Of a DNA stretch of 64,000 nucleotides, positions 51,830 to 61,854 are shown piece after piece. Both the position numbers and the translations under genes were made by a program. Each line of letters starts with the position of its first letter. Position 1 is the first letter of the stretch. The stretch covers positions 117,150 through 181,149 of the forward strand of contig JANYHK010000016.1 in the NCBI GenBank assembly GCA_025359105.1, read 5' to 3'. This stretch comes from Myxococcales bacterium. GTDB taxonomy: Bacteria; Myxococcota_A; Polyangia; Polyangiales; Polyangiaceae. The notes beneath the pieces were generated by a model. The model was given only the letters and a program-made list of their open reading frames with translations. It was not told the DNA's origin and ran no database searches.

Positions 51830-53299
51830 ATGCTGCCGCTCGCCGAGATCGTCCAGACGCACGCCCGTGAGCGCGGAGACGCGATCGCCTTCGTTTCCGC
51901 GGTCACCGGAGAACGACGCAGCTACCGCGATCTCGCCGCGCGCGCCGCCCGCATGGCAAGGCAGCTCCGCGATCGGTACGACGTCCGGCGCGGCGACCGG
52001 ATCGCGATCCTCGCGCTCAACGACGTTCGGACGTTCGAGCTCCTCGTGGCCGCGTCGGCGCTCGGCGCGGCGATCGTGCCGCTCAACCTGCGCCTCGCGG
52101 AGCGCGAGCTCGAGCCGGTGCTTCGCCTCGCCGATCCGAAGGTCCTCTTCGTCGACGAGGCCCACGCCGCGGTCCTCGCCGGCGCCGCCGTCCCGCGCGC
52201 CCGGCTGACGGACGAGGATCTCCTCGCGGCGGAGGCCTTCCTCGGGGTGGAAGGGACGCTCGACGACGCGCTCGTCATCCTCTTCACCTCGGGGACCACG
52301 GGCCGCCCCAAGGGCGCGATCCTGCCGGCGCGCGCCATCGCCGCAAACGCCGAGAGCACGCGCCGCGCGTGGGAGCTGACGGCCGCCGACGCCGCGCTCG
52401 TCGACGCGCCGCTCTTCCACACCGGCGGGCTCAACGTCCTCGCGACGCCGCTCCTTTACGTCGGCGGAAGGGTCGTGGTCCTGCCGCGCTTCGAGGCGGC
52501 CGCCTCGGCCGAGGTGCTCCTTCGCGAGAAGTGCACCGTTGCGTTCGGCGTGCCGACGATGATCGAACGCCTCCTCGCCGGCGGATTCGTCGAGAAGAGC
52601 GTCGTTCGCCTTTGGGTCACCGGCGGCGCGCCGTGCCCTCCGTCGCTCCTCGACGCGTTCGGGCAGCGTGGCCTGCGGCTGCTGCAGGGCTTCGGCATGA
52701 CGGAGTGCGGACCCAATTGCTTCCGCCCGCTCGCGCGCGGCGAGCGCGGCTCGGTGGGGACGCCGACGTTCGAGCTCGAAGCGCGCCTCGTCGGGGAGGA
52801 CGGCAAGGACGTGGCGCCGGGCGACGCGGGCGAGCTGTTGCTACGCGGACCCCAGGTTTTCTCGGGATATTTGAACGATCCCGGCGCCACCGCGACGGCG
52901 ATGGCTGGCGGCTGGCTCCACACCGGCGACGTGCTCCGTGCGACGCCCGGCGGGTGGTTCGTCGCGGGCCGCAAGAAGGAGATGTTCATCTCGGGCGGCG
53001 AGAACGTCTACCCGGCGGAGGTCGAGGTGGCCGTGTGCGAGCACCCGGCGGTGGCGGAGGCGGCGGTCGTGGCGACGCCGGATCCCAAGTGGGGCGAAGC
53101 GGGGGTCGCGTTCGTCGTCCTGCGCGCCGGCGCCACGCCCGAGACCGCCGATGCCCTCCGCGTGTTCCTGAAGGCGCGCATCGCGGGCTACAAGGTGCCA
53201 AAGTCCATCCTCATCGCGGCAGAGCTGCCACGCACGCCGCTCGGCAAGATCGACAAACAGGCGCTCGCCGCCCGGGCACGCGCGAAGTCCGCCGAGTGA
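51830..53299 (+). CDS. Acyl-CoA synthetase (AMP-forming, fatty acid ligase type)
   Basis: A 489-residue ANL-superfamily ligase. The AMP-binding motif is ILFTSGTTGRPKGAI, later FGMTECG, then GGENVYPAEVEVAV, and the catalytic Lys is in PLGKIDKQAL. It charges a carboxylic acid, most likely a fatty acid, to its CoA ester via an acyl-adenylate. The start ATG 51830 follows GAGGGG. The fadN- and thiolase-like genes downstream make it part of a beta-oxidation cluster. Confidence 0.92.
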   Translation: MLPLAEIVQTHARERGDAIAFVSAVTGERRSYRDLAARAARMARQLRDRYDVRRGDRIAILALNDVRTFELLVAASALGAAIVPLNLRLAERELEPVLRLADPKVLFVDEAHAAVLAGAAVPRARLTDEDLLAAEAFLGVEGTLDDALVILFTSGTTGRPKGAILPARAIAANAESTRRAWELTAADAALVDAPLFHTGGLNVLATPLLYVGGRVVVLPRFEAAASAEVLLREKCTVAFGVPTMIERLLAGGFVEKSVVRLWVTGGAPCPPSLLDAFGQRGLRLLQGFGMTECGPNCFRPLARGERGSVGTPTFELEARLVGEDGKDVAPGDAGELLLRGPQVFSGYLNDPGATATAMAGGWLHTGDVLRATPGGWFVAGRKKEMFISGGENVYPAEVEVAVCEHPAVAEAAVVATPDPKWGEAGVAFVVLRAGATPETADALRVFLKARIAGYKVPKSILIAAELPRTPLGKIDKQALAARARAKSAE

Positions 53300-53376
53300 C
53301 GGGGCGGTCCCGTCGTTTGCCCGTTTCGGTCAATCGACGTTCGCTCTAGACTCTCGGCCCCTAAAAGGAGTGAGTC

Positions 53377-55749
53377 ATGAGCAAGCCGATCCGCCGGTGC
53401 GGAGTCATCGGGGCAGGAGTCATGGGCAGCGGCATCGCGGCGCACTTTGCGAACGCGGGCATCGAAGTGCTGCTCCTCGACATCGTCCCCCCGGACCTGA
53501 AGGACCACGAGAAGACCGATCGCGCCGCGCGCAACCGGTTCTCGGCGGGCGGCCTCGACAAGGCCCTGAAGTCCCGCCCTGCCGCCTTCTTCCACAAGCA
53601 CAACGCGCGCCTCGTCGAGGTCGGCAACACCGAGGACGATCTCGCCAAGCTCGCATCCTGCGACTTCGTCATCGAGGCCGTCCTCGAGCGCATCGACGTG
53701 AAGCGCGCTCTCTTCGACAAGCTCGAGAAGATCGTGAACGACGAGTGCATCGTCGCGTCGAACACGTCCGGCCTCCGCATCAAGGACATGGTCGAGGGCC
53801 GCTCGGCGTCCTTCAAGAGCCGCTTCCTCGTCGTCCACTTCTTCAACCCCGTCCGCTACATGAAGCTCCTCGAGCTCGTGACGGGGCCCGACACGTCGAA
53901 AGAGACGTACGAGCGCGTCGCGTCTCTCGGCGCCGACGTGCTCGGCAAGGGCATCGTCCGCGGCAAGGACACGCCGAACTTCGTCGGCAACCGCATCGGC
54001 GCGCACGCCATGATGGCGACGATCCACCAGATGCTGGCCGACGGCCTCTCCCCCGAGGACGTCGACAACATCACCGGCACGCCGATGGCGCACCCCAAGA
54101 GTGCCAGCTTCCGCACCGCCGATCTCGTTGGCCTCGACACCTTCGCCCACGTCGCCGACAACTGCTACGCCGCGCTCGACAAGGACGAAGACCGCGAGGT
54201 CTTCAAGGTCCCGCCGTACATCCGCACGATGGTCGAGAAGAAGCTCCTCGGCGACAAGACCAAGGGTGGCTTCTACAAGAAGGGCGCCGACAAGCAGATC
54301 CAGACGCTCGACCCCAAGACGCTCGAGTACCGCGCCAAGGGCGGCGACGCCGAGATCAAGCACACCACCAAGGCCCTCTCCAAGATCGAGGACCCGAGCG
54401 AGCGCGTGAGGAAGCTCGCGGCCGATCCCGGCAAGGCTGGCCAGTTCGCGTGGAAGGTGCTCTCCAAGTCCCTCGCCTATTCGGCGCGTCGCATGGGAGA
54501 AATCACCGACGACATCGTGAGCGTCGATGACGCGATGCGGTGGGGTTACAACTGGGAGCTCGGGCCCTTCGAGACGTGGGACGCCCTCGGCTTTGCCGAG
54601 ACCGTGGATCGGATGCAGAAGGACGGCGTGAAGCTGCCCGAGTCCATCCTCAAGATGAAGGCGAGCGGCGCGACGAGCTTTTACAAGGGTGGGGAGGTCT
54701 TCGATCTCGCGGCCGGCAAGTACGTCGCCCGCAAGGAGGACCCGCGCTACGCGACCCTGCAGATCCTGAAGAAGGGCGCCGCGCCGGTGCTCAAGAACGA
54801 CGGCGCCGAGGCGTGGGACATCGGTGACGGCGTCCTCGCGCTCCGCTTCAAGACGAAGATGAACAGCATCGACGGTGACGTCATCACGATGCTCGGCCAG
54901 GCGGTGGAGCGCGCGGAGCGAGATTTCCGCGGCCTCCTCCTCACCAACGACGGCGACCACTTCTGCGTCGGCGCCAATCTGCTCCTCGTCGTCATGGCCG
55001 CGAGCCAGGGCCAGTTCGACCAGCTTCGCACGATGGTGAGCACGCTGCAGGCCGGCATGCAGAAGATGAAGTACGCGCGCGTGCCGGTCGTGGCCGCGCC
55101 CTACGGCATGACGCTGGGCGGCGGCCTCGAGCTGTGCATGGCGTCGGACGCGGTGCAGGCGGCGGCCGAGACGTACTCCGGTCAGGTCGAGGTCGGCGTG
55201 GGGATCATCCCCGGCGGCGCCGGCAACCTGAACATGCTGTGGCGGGCGCTCGAGGGGATCCCCGAGGGCACCAACGTCGCCACCAACGAGTTCGTGAACC
55301 AGGTGTTCAAGAACATCGCGCTCGCCAAGGTCGCCACCAGCGCCGAAGAGGCGAAGGTGCTTGGGTACTTCCGCAAGACCGACGGCGTGTCGTTCGACCG
55401 CGCACGGCAGCTCACCGAGGCGAAGGCCCGCGTCATCGGCATGGCCGAGAGCGGCTACCACCCGCCCACTCCGCGGGCCTACGTGCTCCCCGGCGAGAGC
55501 GGCATCGCGACGCTGAACATGATGGTCGACACGCTGGTCGCCGGCGGCTTCGCCAGCGAGCACGACGCCAAGGTCGCCCGCAAGCTCGCCGTCGTCCTGT
55601 GCGGCGGCATCGGCGGCGCGGCGCGCGAGGTGACCGAGAGCGAGATGCTCGAGCTCGAGCTCGAGGCCTTCGTCAGCCTCTGCGGCGAGCCGAAGAGCCA
55701 GGAGCGCATGCAGTACATGCTCATGAACAACAAGCCGTTGAGGAACTGA
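53377..55749 (+). CDS. fadN: 3-hydroxyacyl-CoA dehydrogenase/enoyl-CoA hydratase fusion
   Basis: A 790-residue bifunctional beta-oxidation enzyme in FadN order: dehydrogenase first, hydratase last. The NAD motif is VIGAGVMGSGIAAHFANAG, and the catalytic His is in VVHFFNPVRYMKL. The hydratase part from about residue 470 has LLLTNDGDHFCVGANLLL and MTLGGGLELCMASD. The ATG 53377 has AAAGGAG upstream at good spacing. A long hairpin lies between this gene and the thiolase gene. The gene name is based on domain order. Confidence 0.93.
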   Translation: MSKPIRRCGVIGAGVMGSGIAAHFANAGIEVLLLDIVPPDLKDHEKTDRAARNRFSAGGLDKALKSRPAAFFHKHNARLVEVGNTEDDLAKLASCDFVIEAVLERIDVKRALFDKLEKIVNDECIVASNTSGLRIKDMVEGRSASFKSRFLVVHFFNPVRYMKLLELVTGPDTSKETYERVASLGADVLGKGIVRGKDTPNFVGNRIGAHAMMATIHQMLADGLSPEDVDNITGTPMAHPKSASFRTADLVGLDTFAHVADNCYAALDKDEDREVFKVPPYIRTMVEKKLLGDKTKGGFYKKGADKQIQTLDPKTLEYRAKGGDAEIKHTTKALSKIEDPSERVRKLAADPGKAGQFAWKVLSKSLAYSARRMGEITDDIVSVDDAMRWGYNWELGPFETWDALGFAETVDRMQKDGVKLPESILKMKASGATSFYKGGEVFDLAAGKYVARKEDPRYATLQILKKGAAPVLKNDGAEAWDIGDGVLALRFKTKMNSIDGDVITMLGQAVERAERDFRGLLLTNDGDHFCVGANLLLVVMAASQGQFDQLRTMVSTLQAGMQKMKYARVPVVAAPYGMTLGGGLELCMASDAVQAAAETYSGQVEVGVGIIPGGAGNLNMLWRALEGIPEGTNVATNEFVNQVFKNIALAKVATSAEEAKVLGYFRKTDGVSFDRARQLTEAKARVIGMAESGYHPPTPRAYVLPGESGIATLNMMVDTLVAGGFASEHDAKVARKLAVVLCGGIGGAAREVTESEMLELELEAFVSLCGEPKSQERMQYMLMNNKPLRN

Positions 55750-55785
55750 ACTGCACGGAGTCCAGCTTGCTGGACGGAGTGCAGT
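55750..55785 (+). promoter_or_regulatory. Nested perfect inverted repeat between fadN and thiolase gene
   Basis: ACTGCAC pairs with GTGCAGT and GTCCAGC pairs with GCTGGAC, separated by symmetric GGA/GGA bulges and closed by a TT loop. The stem starts one base after the fadN stop. It may be a processing or attenuation structure that sets the ratio of the two products. Confidence 0.6.
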
Positions 55786-55834
55786 GAAGTCCACGTAGCA
55801 GGAACCTCATGCAACATACGAAAGTGAATTAATC

Positions 55835-57010
55835 ATGGCCGCCGACAACACCATCGTCATCGCAGAGGCCGTACGCTCCGCCGTCGGTCGTGCCATCAAG
55901 GGATCGCTCGCGCAGAAGCGCCCCGACGAGCTCGCCGGCGAGGTCATCAGGGCCTTGCTCGCGCGCGTTCCCCAGGTCAAGCCCGAGATGGTCGACGACC
56001 TCATCCTCGGCTGCGCGATGCCAGAAGGGGAGCAGGGGCTCAACATCGCGCGCATCGCCGGCCTCCTCGGCGGGCTGCCCGAGGAGTCGTCCGCCGTCAC
56101 CATCAACCGCTTCTGCTCGAGCGGCCTGCAGGCCATCGCCTTCGCCGCCGGAGCCATCGCCATCGGCGCGCACGACATCGTGATCGCTGGCGGCGTCGAA
56201 TCGATGAGCATGGTGCCGATGACCGGCAACAAGCTCTCGGCGTCGATGGAAGCGATGGAGACGCACCCGACCGCGTACACGCCGATGGGCATCACCGCCG
56301 AGAACGTCGCGTCGCGCTTCGGCATCGCGCGCGCCGATCAGGACAAGTTCGCCCTTTCTAGTCAGAAGAAGGCGGCCGCCGCCATCGAGGCGAAGAAGTT
56401 CGAGCAGGAGATCGTCACCGTAAACGCCGTGAAATACGAAGGCAACACGCGGAAGAACGTCCCGTTCCTCCGCGACGAGCTCCCGCGCGCCGAGACGACG
56501 GCGGAAGGTCTGGCCGGCCTCAAGCCGGTGTTCAACGCCAAGGGATCGGTCACCGCCGGCAACAGCTCGCCCCTCTCCGACGGCGCCGCCGCCGCGCTCA
56601 TCATGACGCGCGATCGCGCCGACAAGCTCGGCGTCACGCCGCTCGGGATTTTTAGGGCATTCACGACGGCGGGCGTCGATCCGGCGATCATGGGCATCGG
56701 CCCCATTCCCGCGGTGCGGCGTCTGCTCGACAAGACGAAGCTGACCCTCAAGGACATCGACGTCATCGAGCTGAACGAGGCTTTCGCGAGCCAGGCCGTC
56801 TACGTGCAGCGCGAGCTCGGCATCCCCGACGAGAAGCTCAACGTGAACGGCGGCGCGATCGCGCTCGGCCACCCGCTCGGGTGCACCGGCGCGAAGCTCA
56901 CGGCGACGGCGCTCTACGAGCTCAAGCGCCGCGGCGGCAAGCGCGCGATCGTCACGATGTGCATCGGCGGCGGCATGGGCGCCGCCGGCCTGTTCGAGCT
57001 CGTCACCTGA
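55835..57010 (+). CDS. Acetyl-CoA acyltransferase (thiolase)
   Basis: A 391-residue thiolase with the complete catalytic set: Cys94 (NRFCSSGLQ), His346 ([15 protein letters not shown]) and Cys376 ([10 protein letters not shown]). It releases acetyl-CoA from 3-ketoacyl-CoA, the last step of beta-oxidation. The length and the C-terminal [11 protein letters not shown] are normal. It lies 85 bp after the fadN-like gene; there is no clear Shine-Dalgarno in AAGTGAATTAATC, so translation may be weak or coupled through the hairpin at 55750. Confidence 0.95.
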   Translation: MAADNTIVIAEAVRSAVGRAIKGSLAQKRPDELAGEVIRALLARVPQVKPEMVDDLILGCAMPEGEQGLNIARIAGLLGGLPEESSAVTINRFCSSGLQAIAFAAGAIAIGAHDIVIAGGVESMSMVPMTGNKLSASMEAMETHPTAYTPMGITAENVASRFGIARADQDKFALSSQKKAAAAIEAKKFEQEIVTVNAVKYEGNTRKNVPFLRDELPRAETTAEGLAGLKPVFNAKGSVTAGNSSPLSDGAAAALIMTRDRADKLGVTPLGIFRAFTTAGVDPAIMGIGPIPAVRRLLDKTKLTLKDIDVIELNEAFASQAVYVQRELGIPDEKLNVNGGAIALGHPLGCTGAKLTATALYELKRRGGKRAIVTMCIGGGMGAAGLFELVT

Positions 57011-57032
57011 AGTCGAGCGGAAGGCTCGAGAT

Positions 57033-58178
57033 CTAAAGCATGGACGTGTCCGACTCGAGGCCGAGGAGGACACGTCCGGCAAGCGTCGCCGCGGTCGGGC
57101 TCACCATGATGTGCTGGGTCGCGACGTGCACGTCGCGGAAGTGACGCTGCAGCGGGTTCTTCGTGTAGATGGAGGACGCGCCGCCCGCTTCGTACGCGAG
57201 GTCGACGGCGGCGGCGGCCTGGGTCGTCGCGAAAGCGGCTGCGGCGCGCAGGTGGGCGCGGTTTCGAAGCGACGGCTCGCGCAGAGCTTCACCGATCGCG
57301 TCCTGCAGGAGCGCGCTCGCGCCGCGGATCATCGCGTCCGTCCTGGCGACGCCGAGCTGCACGAGCTCGCGGTGGGCGATCGTGCGTTTGCTCCCCAGCG
57401 GCTGCTTCGCGGTCGCCAGATCGATCAGCGCGTCGGCAGCGCCGCGGGCGATGCCGACGGCCACCGACGCCACACACGTCGCGAGCACGCCGAACGACGA
57501 GAGCGCGTAGACGGGCCCTTCGTAGCGCGGCTTGTCGGTGATCATCGAGAAGGCGCGCCCGGCGGGGACGAACACGTCGTTCACCTCGAGATCGTGGCTC
57601 CCTGTGCCGCGGAGGCCGCTGGTGCTCCACGTGTCGTGGATGACGGTTTCACTCGCGCGGAAGAGCATGCAGCGCACGTTCGGCGCGCCGCTCGGCAGCG
57701 GCGCATCGCCCGCCGCGATCGTACCGCCCATGCGCCACGCCGCGTGCTCGCAGCCGCTCGCGAAGGCCCAGCGCCCGGTGACGCGGTAGCCGCCGTCCGC
57801 GGGCGCGGCGCGGCCCGTCGGCGCAAACACGCCGCAGGTGACCGCGTCGGCCGGACCGAAGACCTCGCGCGCTTCGGCGTCGCCGAGGAACACGCTCATG
57901 AGGCTGGACGTCGCTCCGATCATCGCGCACCAGCCCGCCGATCCGTCGGCGCGCGCGATCGCCTCCAGCACCAGGGCCGCGGTCTCCAGCGACGCCTCGC
58001 TCCCACCGAGCGCGCGCGGCGTGAAGAGCTTGTAGACGCCGGCGTCCACGAGCGCGGCGACGCCCTCCTTCGGGAGTCGCCGCTCCGCCTCGATCTGGGC
58101 GGCGAGGGGGCCGACAATCGTCGCCGCGGCCCGCGCGCGGGCGACCAAGTCTCGCTCGGGGATCGTCATCGCCGCCAT
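57033..58178 (-). CDS. Acyl-CoA dehydrogenase-fold flavoprotein (HsaA-like)
   Basis: A 381-residue protein of the acyl-CoA dehydrogenase fold, closer to the flavin monooxygenase branch (HsaA or DszC-like) than to true dehydrogenases. Features include YRVTGRWAFASGCEHA, TSGLRGTGSHDLEVNDVFVP and a C-terminal half with RHFRDVHVATQH. The usual catalytic Glu is not seen, which favours a flavin-oxygenase role. The start is ATG 58178 or 58169 (MTIPERDLV). It is 1 bp downstream of the phospholipase gene on the same strand, so the two are co-transcribed. Confidence 0.82.
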   Translation of the reverse strand: MAAMTIPERDLVARARAAATIVGPLAAQIEAERRLPKEGVAALVDAGVYKLFTPRALGGSEASLETAALVLEAIARADGSAGWCAMIGATSSLMSVFLGDAEAREVFGPADAVTCGVFAPTGRAAPADGGYRVTGRWAFASGCEHAAWRMGGTIAAGDAPLPSGAPNVRCMLFRASETVIHDTWSTSGLRGTGSHDLEVNDVFVPAGRAFSMITDKPRYEGPVYALSSFGVLATCVASVAVGIARGAADALIDLATAKQPLGSKRTIAHRELVQLGVARTDAMIRGASALLQDAIGEALREPSLRNRAHLRAAAAFATTQAAAAVDLAYEAGGASSIYTKNPLQRHFRDVHVATQHIMVSPTAATLAGRVLLGLESDTSML

Positions 58179-58179
58179 T

Positions 58180-59616
58180 CTACTTGCGAAACGTGGTCTC
58201 GCACCAGTCGCGCTCGGCTTGATTGATCGTGGGCTCGGCGATCACGGGCGGCGTGAGGAACGGTGGATTGGCGAAATCGAAGTAGTCGAGCAGGGCGCTC
58301 GCGTTCGCGTCGCGCGCGGTCAGCGCGGGCAGGCTGAACCGCGCCTCGATGAAGCGCAGGATGCTGGTGTGGTCGCTCGTGACGTGCGACGTGTAGCCCT
58401 TCTTCGAGAACGGCGACACGACCGTGAGCGGCACGCGGATGCCGTACTGGTCGAACCCGCCCACCGGCGGATCGGTCGGCCCGATGATCGCCGCCGTGGT
58501 GTCGGGCGCACACGCCTTGGGCGGCGGCACGTGGTCATAGAAGCCGCCGTGCTCGTCGTACGTCAAGAACACCGCCATGTGCGGCCACTGCGGGCTCTTC
58601 CAGAGGGCGTGCATCACGTCGCTGATCCCCTTCTGGCCAATCTGCACGTCGGCGGGCGGGTGCTCGTCGTCCTTCGACGGCCCCTCCTGACCGATGTGGC
58701 TCTCGTAGTAGACGACCTGCGGAAGCTTGCCGGCCGCGGCCTTCGCGAAGAAGTCGGCGTTGTTGATAATCGGGGTTCTGCCCCACCGCGTCGCGATCCC
58801 GAGGCCGACGACGATGGCCGGCCCCGGCAGCGTCTCGTTCACGACGTTCCACGACACGCCGGCCTTCTCGAGCGAGTCGAAGATGACCGCGTCCTTCGCG
58901 GGGTACGAGTACCCGTCGAGGTTGGGAAAATCGTTCGAGGTGCGCCCGAAGCTCGTCCCCGAGTACGCGTACATGCGGTTGGGCCACGTGGGCCCGAGGA
59001 CGGGGGCGAAGTAGCGGTCGCCGATGCCGAAGGTCTTGGCGAGCTCGTAGTAGAACGGGATGTCCCGCTCGTCGTACCACCACATCGCGCGCTCGCCGCT
59101 CTGGAGCGAGGCATCCCCGCCGGGTGGCAGCGGCGTCCAGCCCTGATTCTCCTGGTAGAAGCCGTCGAGGTGGCCGTCGTCCCACTCCAGGTGGGTGCCG
59201 TACCACTCGTGGTTCGTGTCGAGCGTGCACATGCGCGTGGCGTGCTGGAACGGGTGGCTCTTGCCCGGACGGGTGCCGATGGTGTCGGGGTTCGTGGCGG
59301 TGTCGGGAGCGCCGTCGATGTCGCTGCGCCCCGCGTACTTGCCGAGGTGTGCGAAGTAGTGATCGAACGAGCGGTTCTCCTGGATGATGACGACGATCGT
59401 GTCGATCGGGATGTCCTTGCCGACCGGAGCGCTCGCGCCGAGCGTGTCGGCCGCGAGCGCGCCGCGCGCGTAACCGCACCGCCCGCGCGTGTCGGCGGCG
59501 GTGGCGTCGTCGGCCCGGACGCCGGCGTCGCTCCCTGCCGGCACGGGAGACGAGCTCTTGGACGAGCATGCCGCGAAGCCGACGAAGAGGAGAGGCACGA
59601 CGGCAAACTCGCGCAT
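58180..59616 (-). CDS. Phospholipase C/acid phosphatase-type lipoprotein
   Basis: A 478-residue phosphoesterase family (PF04185) protein. The lipobox is VGFAACSSKS. The first motif is VVIIQENRSFDHYFAHL, which carries conserved metal and nucleophile-region residues, and FLTYDEHGGFYDHVPPP is a later conserved motif. Such enzymes hydrolyse phospholipids or phosphate esters in the envelope. The start is ATG 59616. It is divergent from the FAD monooxygenase gene with 46 bp between starts. Confidence 0.88.
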   Translation of the reverse strand: MREFAVVPLLFVGFAACSSKSSSPVPAGSDAGVRADDATAADTRGRCGYARGALAADTLGASAPVGKDIPIDTIVVIIQENRSFDHYFAHLGKYAGRSDIDGAPDTATNPDTIGTRPGKSHPFQHATRMCTLDTNHEWYGTHLEWDDGHLDGFYQENQGWTPLPPGGDASLQSGERAMWWYDERDIPFYYELAKTFGIGDRYFAPVLGPTWPNRMYAYSGTSFGRTSNDFPNLDGYSYPAKDAVIFDSLEKAGVSWNVVNETLPGPAIVVGLGIATRWGRTPIINNADFFAKAAAGKLPQVVYYESHIGQEGPSKDDEHPPADVQIGQKGISDVMHALWKSPQWPHMAVFLTYDEHGGFYDHVPPPKACAPDTTAAIIGPTDPPVGGFDQYGIRVPLTVVSPFSKKGYTSHVTSDHTSILRFIEARFSLPALTARDANASALLDYFDFANPPFLTPPVIAEPTINQAERDWCETTFRK

Positions 59617-59662
59617 GGCGGAATCGTACCCTGCGTCACCTCCAGCGGCTACTCTCGGGGCG

Positions 59663-60898
59663 GTGCATCGAGCGCTCGACGTCGGCGTCATCGGTTGTGG
59701 CACGGCGGGCGCCGCGGCGTCGCTCTTCCTCGCGCGCGCAGGGCACGCGGTGACGCTGTACGAGCGCGTCCCCGCGCCAGGGCCCGTCGGCGCCGGGATC
59801 GTGCTGCAGCCGACGGGGCAGACGGTGCTCGCCGAGCTCGGCCTGCTGGCGCCCATCGTCGCCAAGGCGGCGCGCTTGTCGGGCCTCGTCTGCGTCACCG
59901 GCAGCGGACGCACGATCGTCGATCTGTCCTATTCGAGCGAGGATCCGGAGATGTTCGGCCTGGGGCTCCATCGCGGCGTCCTGTTCGAAGCGCTGTTCGG
60001 TGCCGTGCGATGCGAGCCCGGCGTCGGGCTCCGCCTCCGCGTCGAGGTCGGTGCGCTCCGGCCCGCGGCTGCGGGGCGCGTCGTCGTCGTGGCAGCGGAC
60101 GGCGCGGCGCAGGGTACGCACGATCTCGTCGTCGTCGCCGATGGTGCGCGATCGCACCTCGGCGGCGGGGCCGGCCTCACCCGCGCGTCGTCGACCTACC
60201 CATGGGGCGCGTTGTGGTTCGTCGCGCGCGATCCGGAGGCGCAGTTCACGGGGCGCCTCGAGCAGACTGTCGTCGGAAATCGCCGGATGCTCGGGCTGCT
60301 TCCGACGGGGCAGGGGCCCGACGACGCCGATCCGGTGCCGCACGTGAGCCTCTACTGGAGCCTTCGCTGCGACGCCGTCGATGCGTGGCGGGCCGCGGGC
60401 CTGGCGCCGTGGAAGGAGGAGATCCTCGCGCTCCGCCCGGACGCCGCGCCGGTCCTGGCGCAGATCGAGGACGCGTCGCAGGTCACCCTGGCCGTCTACC
60501 ACGACGTCGTGATGCCCCGCTGGCACACGCGAAACGTCGTCGTCCTCGGCGACGCGGCGCACGCGATGAGCCCGCAGCTCGGGCAAGGATGCAACCTGGC
60601 GCTGATCGACGCATGGACACTGGCGGCGTGCGTCGACGAGGCGCCCAGCGTCGCGGACGCGCTCTCGTCGTACTCGTCACGCCGCGCCGATCACCTGGAT
60701 TTCTACCAGTTCGCGACGCGCTGGCTCACGCCGTTCTTCCAGTCCGACCACGGGTGGCTCGGCGTGCTGCGCGACGCCGGCATGGGCGCGATGTCGAAGC
60801 TCGCCTTCTTCGAGCGCGAGATGGTGCGCGCGATGGCAGGCTCGAAGCTCGGCGTCTTCGGCGCGCAGCTCCGGATCAGCCGACCGGATCGGGGATGA
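59663..60898 (+). CDS. FAD-dependent monooxygenase
   Basis: A 411-residue group A flavin monooxygenase. The FAD motif is VGVIGCGTAGAAASLFLARAG, the second FAD motif is VVLGDAAHAMSPQLGQGCN, and DLVVVADGARS matches the DG fingerprint. It hydroxylates an aromatic or similar substrate with NAD(P)H. GTG 59663 begins right before the Rossmann strand (VHRALDVGV); ATG 59615 would overlap the divergent phospholipase start. The 3' end overlaps the next gene (minus strand) by 23 bp. Confidence 0.9.
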   Translation: MHRALDVGVIGCGTAGAAASLFLARAGHAVTLYERVPAPGPVGAGIVLQPTGQTVLAELGLLAPIVAKAARLSGLVCVTGSGRTIVDLSYSSEDPEMFGLGLHRGVLFEALFGAVRCEPGVGLRLRVEVGALRPAAAGRVVVVAADGAAQGTHDLVVVADGARSHLGGGAGLTRASSTYPWGALWFVARDPEAQFTGRLEQTVVGNRRMLGLLPTGQGPDDADPVPHVSLYWSLRCDAVDAWRAAGLAPWKEEILALRPDAAPVLAQIEDASQVTLAVYHDVVMPRWHTRNVVVLGDAAHAMSPQLGQGCNLALIDAWTLAACVDEAPSVADALSSYSSRRADHLDFYQFATRWLTPFFQSDHGWLGVLRDAGMGAMSKLAFFEREMVRAMAGSKLGVFGAQLRISRPDRG

Positions 60899-61793
60899 GG
60901 AGCTCGGTGCTCTCGATCCACGCCGCGAAGTACGGCCGCGTGCGGTTTCGCTTGGTCAGGACGACGAGGATGGGCGTCGGCGCGCGACCGCCGGGCCGCG
61001 CCACGATGATCGGCGGCAGCGGCAGCGTCATCTGGGCCGCCTCGGAGAGGACGGTGGCGCCGAACTCGTCGACCTTGAGGACGTACCGCGCCGACGTGTT
61101 GCGGAACTTCCAGGTGATGTCGAAGTTGATCTTGGGCACGCGGTAGCGCTCGAGCGCCCAGGTGGCAGGCATCCCTGCCGCCGTGAACGGCGTATGCGGG
61201 CTTAGCACGCGCTCCACCGTGTCGGCGAGCGTCTCCGCGGGCTGGACCGACGCGATGACGAGACGGTCGTCGGCCGAGGTCAGCGGGAGGTCGAGGATGA
61301 AGTCCTCTGGCCGCGGGCCGACGGCGACCTGCGCCGACTGGCCTTCACGGTCGTTGTAGGCGACGTGCTTGAACATGTACGCGTACGCGAAGAGGTGCTC
61401 GGCGTCGACGTTGTCCGGCAGGAGCGTCGGGGTGGCGACGCCGTTGAAGTGCGCGGCCAGGCCTTCGCGGATCTGGGTGAGCACGCCAGCGTTGCCGTAG
61501 TTGCCCCCGGCGAACCACGCCGGCGTCTCGAGATCGAGCTTGTAGTCCTTCTCCGCCTGCATCCCGACCATCACCGGCGGATCGTACTGCATGAGGATCG
61601 TGCTCCCGCCGACCCGTGCGACCTCCTCCCAGGCGAGCGCGAAGGCGGACGCGAAGAGCAGGTTTTTCCCAGGGACCATGCGGGACTGCACGTACTCGCG
61701 CTCGAGCAGACCGGTCACGAGGGTCTCGCCGAGCTCGTCCTTGCTCGCCGTGACGAATGGTCGTCCCAGCGCGTCCGCGTGCGTGATGGCCAT
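60876..61793 (-). CDS. Hypothetical protein with remote serpin-like pattern
   Basis: A 305-residue protein with no signal peptide. There is no confident family. Some segments recall serpins: NLLFASAFALAWEEV near the N-terminus, KINFDITWKF in the middle, and VDEFGATVLSEAAQM near residue 240 where serpins have their reactive-loop hinge, then a hydrophobic ending. The identity is low and could be chance. Its 3' end overlaps the FAD monooxygenase 3' end by 23 bp. It is divergent from the MATE gene. Confidence 0.5.
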   Translation of the reverse strand: MAITHADALGRPFVTASKDELGETLVTGLLEREYVQSRMVPGKNLLFASAFALAWEEVARVGGSTILMQYDPPVMVGMQAEKDYKLDLETPAWFAGGNYGNAGVLTQIREGLAAHFNGVATPTLLPDNVDAEHLFAYAYMFKHVAYNDREGQSAQVAVGPRPEDFILDLPLTSADDRLVIASVQPAETLADTVERVLSPHTPFTAAGMPATWALERYRVPKINFDITWKFRNTSARYVLKVDEFGATVLSEAAQMTLPLPPIIVARPGGRAPTPILVVLTKRNRTRPYFAAWIESTELLIPDPVG

Positions 61794-61854
61794 TTCCGGA
61801 GGCTCATCCTAGCGAACCGCTCGGAGGGCACAATTGGTAAGATGCCTCACTTCC

